64,000 nucleotides of DNA, from positions 4,391,001 through 4,455,000 of the forward strand of contig JARHVA010000639.1 in NCBI GenBank assembly GCA_037957365.1, in the 5' to 3' direction. How positions within the stretch are numbered: the first letter of the stretch is position 1; each line of letters starts with the position of its first letter. Of the stretch, positions 61,722 to 64,000 are shown piece after piece. Both the position numbers and the translations under genes were made by a program. The notes below the pieces were generated by a model that was not told where the DNA came from, made no database searches, and saw only the letters and a program-made list of their open reading frames with translations. The DNA comes from Torreya grandis (taxonomy: Eukaryota; Streptophyta; Pinopsida; Cupressales; Taxaceae).

Positions 61722-64000
61722 GGAACAAAGCCTCCAAAGAGTGTTTTCAAATGCTTGGAGCTAAAAGCTAAAAACTCAAAGTAATAAATTTAGGCTATCT
61801 TTGATGCCAATAGGACATTATCAGAGACACTATAGATTGTTCAATCTATTTTTCATCATTCTCCATAGGTGTTAAAAGATTAAGCATCCTTCAAAGAGTG
61901 TGATATAGCCCTTCAATAGTGTTTCATAGTGGTGTCATGAAAACTCACTCCTGCTCATCAAGTTACGTGCAATAATTTCCTTATTATGGATGATCTACAA
62001 AAGGTAGTGGCTTATATGGTGAATCATAAATATCTAAGCATTGACGAATTCCCCATTGAATTTTATAAAACTGTCTAGGACCTTATGGGTTATGACTTAT
62101 ACCATGTCTATCAAGAAGCCTTTCGCAAACATTCTCTAAGGAAGAATATAAACGAAGGAAATATTAAATTCATATCTAAACAAGGGGATTATGAGTTGAT
62201 CTATAATTGGTGAATAATCATCCTTAAGAATGTTTATTAAAAAATAATTAAGGCTTTAACAATTTAATTATATAATATTTTGTCGTAAATTATTTCCCCT
62301 GAGCAAACATGATTCTTTAAAATTAGGTATATATTAGACAATATTATTGTAGTCTAAAGGAATGGATTGGGATAAAAGATCTAATAAAAAATCTATGTTC
62401 ATAAATATTGACTTTGAAAAAGCTTATGACCATATTGAGTGGCCTTTCATCTTGGCCATGCTTAAAGCCTTGGGTCCTGGTCCAAATTTCATTCAAACCA
62501 TCCAAATGATTTTTTTAGACACATCTATTATCCTCTCTATTAATGGAGTTATTCTAGAAGAATTTGAATTGTTTTAGTCTATTTACCAAGGATGCCCCTT
62601 GGCACCTACCCTATATGTGCTTGTAAAAGATGGGTTTGGATATCTTCTTAGCATTGCCCAATCTAGGGGCCTTGTCAAAGGAATCAATCTCCCACTAGAT
62701 ACAAAAAACACTTAGGAAGATATGAAATTATTGAGTGGACACTTTGATGATGATTCTTTCCTTACTATTATTGAAGAAAAAGATAATGTGGATAATGCCT
62801 TGTAGTGTCTCAATACCTTCTGCCTTACCTCTAGCTCAAACATCCATTGGTAAAAAATTAGATGTTACAAGAAGTCATAATTCCACTCGCCAATGTGGGC
62901 TAGCAAGAATGGGAGGGCTTGCATTCAAAATGATGAAATTTTCAAGTTTCTTGGCATTCCTTTTATTTTAAGGCCTCTCTACCCATGTTGTAGAAAAATG
63001 TTATTGACAAAGTGGCAAAGAAGATAGAGTATTGGGTTATTAAGCCCTTATTGTTAGCATGAATATTTCAAATCTGATCAAAAGTTCTTGCGACTACCCA
63101 TATTTACTACTCTTTTCAATGGGTTTCTTCTAGTAATTCTTACCAAAAATTTGAAAAGATTATTAGGGAATTTCTTTGGTCAAATTATTCCCATGGCCAT
63201 GGATTCCATAGAGTTTCTTATGAATATTGCTACCACTTGCGGGATGTTGGAAGTATGGGTTTCATCAATATTGCTCATCAAGGAGTTTCCTTATGTGCCA
63301 AATGGATTTTTCAATCCATTTAAGGTAAGGATGTTTGGAAGGTGTTGTTTTGACACTACATTTCTTTAATCCTTTCCATGACAAAAAAGCTTGGGCAGGA
63401 TTTGGCTTCTCTAATCTACTCATCAGCAAAACCCCTGTTCAAGTTATAGGGTCTTTTGTTTCTAAAAGTATTTGGAAAGCATGAAAAAAAATCAAATCAT
63501 GGCTTCTCTATAATGGCTTAGGGTTCTAAGATGGGTTATCTATTAACTCACATTCTCTATGGTGGTCACCTGTCATCAATTTCAATGAAGTCCCTTTGAT
63601 CAAGGTTTTGTGGATCAATGCTCTCAAGTTGCTTCATAGAAGCATTCATAATTTCCAAAACATATTTTGTAAGAAATATCACTCTTGGATATCCTAGGAA
63701 GAGGTGAAAACCAAATTGTGGTTAGCCAACTCTGATATAGAATCTTATGAATAAATATTTAATATTGTTCCACCTTCAATGCTACACAAAAACTCTATTA
63801 TTTTGGCTTGTCCTTGGTGAAGGATTAGAAATGGTATGTGGGTACTCTATTTCATAATTAAACTCCCTCAATTGGCTTACTCCCCATATGCCTATGGTGA
63901 ACAAGCTTAATTCTTGATTGGGTCTTCATTCTTTAGTTTGTACCTGGTTCTTTGAATTTCAAACTATCTAGGAGGCTTTTTTTGAGCCTAAGTTAGCTCA
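61722..64000 (+). pseudogene. LINE ORF2 reverse transcriptase and C-terminal region, cut by window end
   Basis: ORF2 resumes after the inserted element. Pre-RT and finger segments lie near 62030-62180 (SIDEFPIEFYKTV, then YQEAFRKHSLR). The palm domain is open at 62362-62577 (FINIDFEKAYDHIEWPF with the first catalytic Asp; LKALGPGPNF; ILSINGV), then YQGCPLAP near 62584-62607. The catalytic box near 62739-62760 reads HFDDDSF where FADDSF is usual: both Asp survive and the Ala is changed. Thumb and C-terminal pieces follow (FKFLGIPFI near 62940; frameshifted EFLWSNYSHG and SLCAKWIFQS at 63150-63330; VLWINALKLLHRS near 63610). Frameshifts and stops make it inactive. The element continues beyond 64000. 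Confidence 0.85.

Overview
This window looks like intergenic DNA from a large, repeat-rich plant nuclear genome. By eye it is very AT-rich (roughly 70% A+T) and strongly CpG-poor. Everything recognisable is mobile-element or satellite DNA: Ty1/copia and Ty3/gypsy LTR retrotransposons, a plant L1-type LINE with a DUF4283 ORF1, and several satellites. The LTR elements that can be checked use the plant initiator-Met tRNA primer site. I see no intact host gene, rRNA, tRNA or CRISPR. The low GC and the many stops of the C-to-T / G-to-A type suggest a long-methylated, deaminating genome. A gymnosperm or other large-genome land plant would fit, but the species cannot be fixed from the sequence.

Layout. 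(1) 1-11794: an old copia element (copia A: partial 5' LTR, primer site, decayed gag-pol, polypurine tract, 3' LTR) inserted in a ~555-bp satellite. A 4940-bp block from inside gag through the 3' LTR into the flanking satellite is tandemly duplicated almost without change. (2) 11795-19962: the satellite array continues and is split by a 5.5-kb Reina-like chromovirus with short LTRs, a degenerate gag-pol and a chromodomain-like tail. (3) 20182-23205, minus strand: a long decayed gene of a conserved but poorly characterised transposase-like family, masked by frameshifts and stops. (4) 23265-39943: a nest. A gypsy element with ~1.35-kb LTRs keeps only gag and protease. Its gag is split by a 4.2-kb solo LTR with a perfect 5-bp target duplication, and its 3' half holds a complete but dead copia (copia B).

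(5) 40120-52800: complex satellite DNA. It has a ~115-bp degenerate repeat, a >1.1-kb inverted repeat whose arms carry a GATGAGGGA-type satellite around a ~5.3-kb mosaic spacer, a 370-bp TG/TA tract, a duplicated 1.0-1.1-kb module and a foldback palindrome. (6) 52930-54985: a minus-strand copia remnant. (7) 56700-64000: a LINE (ORF1, endonuclease, reverse transcriptase, C-terminal region, running off the end) split by a 2.6-kb minus-strand non-autonomous LTR element with primer site, polypurine tract and near-perfect target duplication.

No element is autonomous as it stands. The interest lies in the insertion chronology, the recent duplication of an old element, the hidden transposase-like gene and the large inverted-repeat satellite structure.
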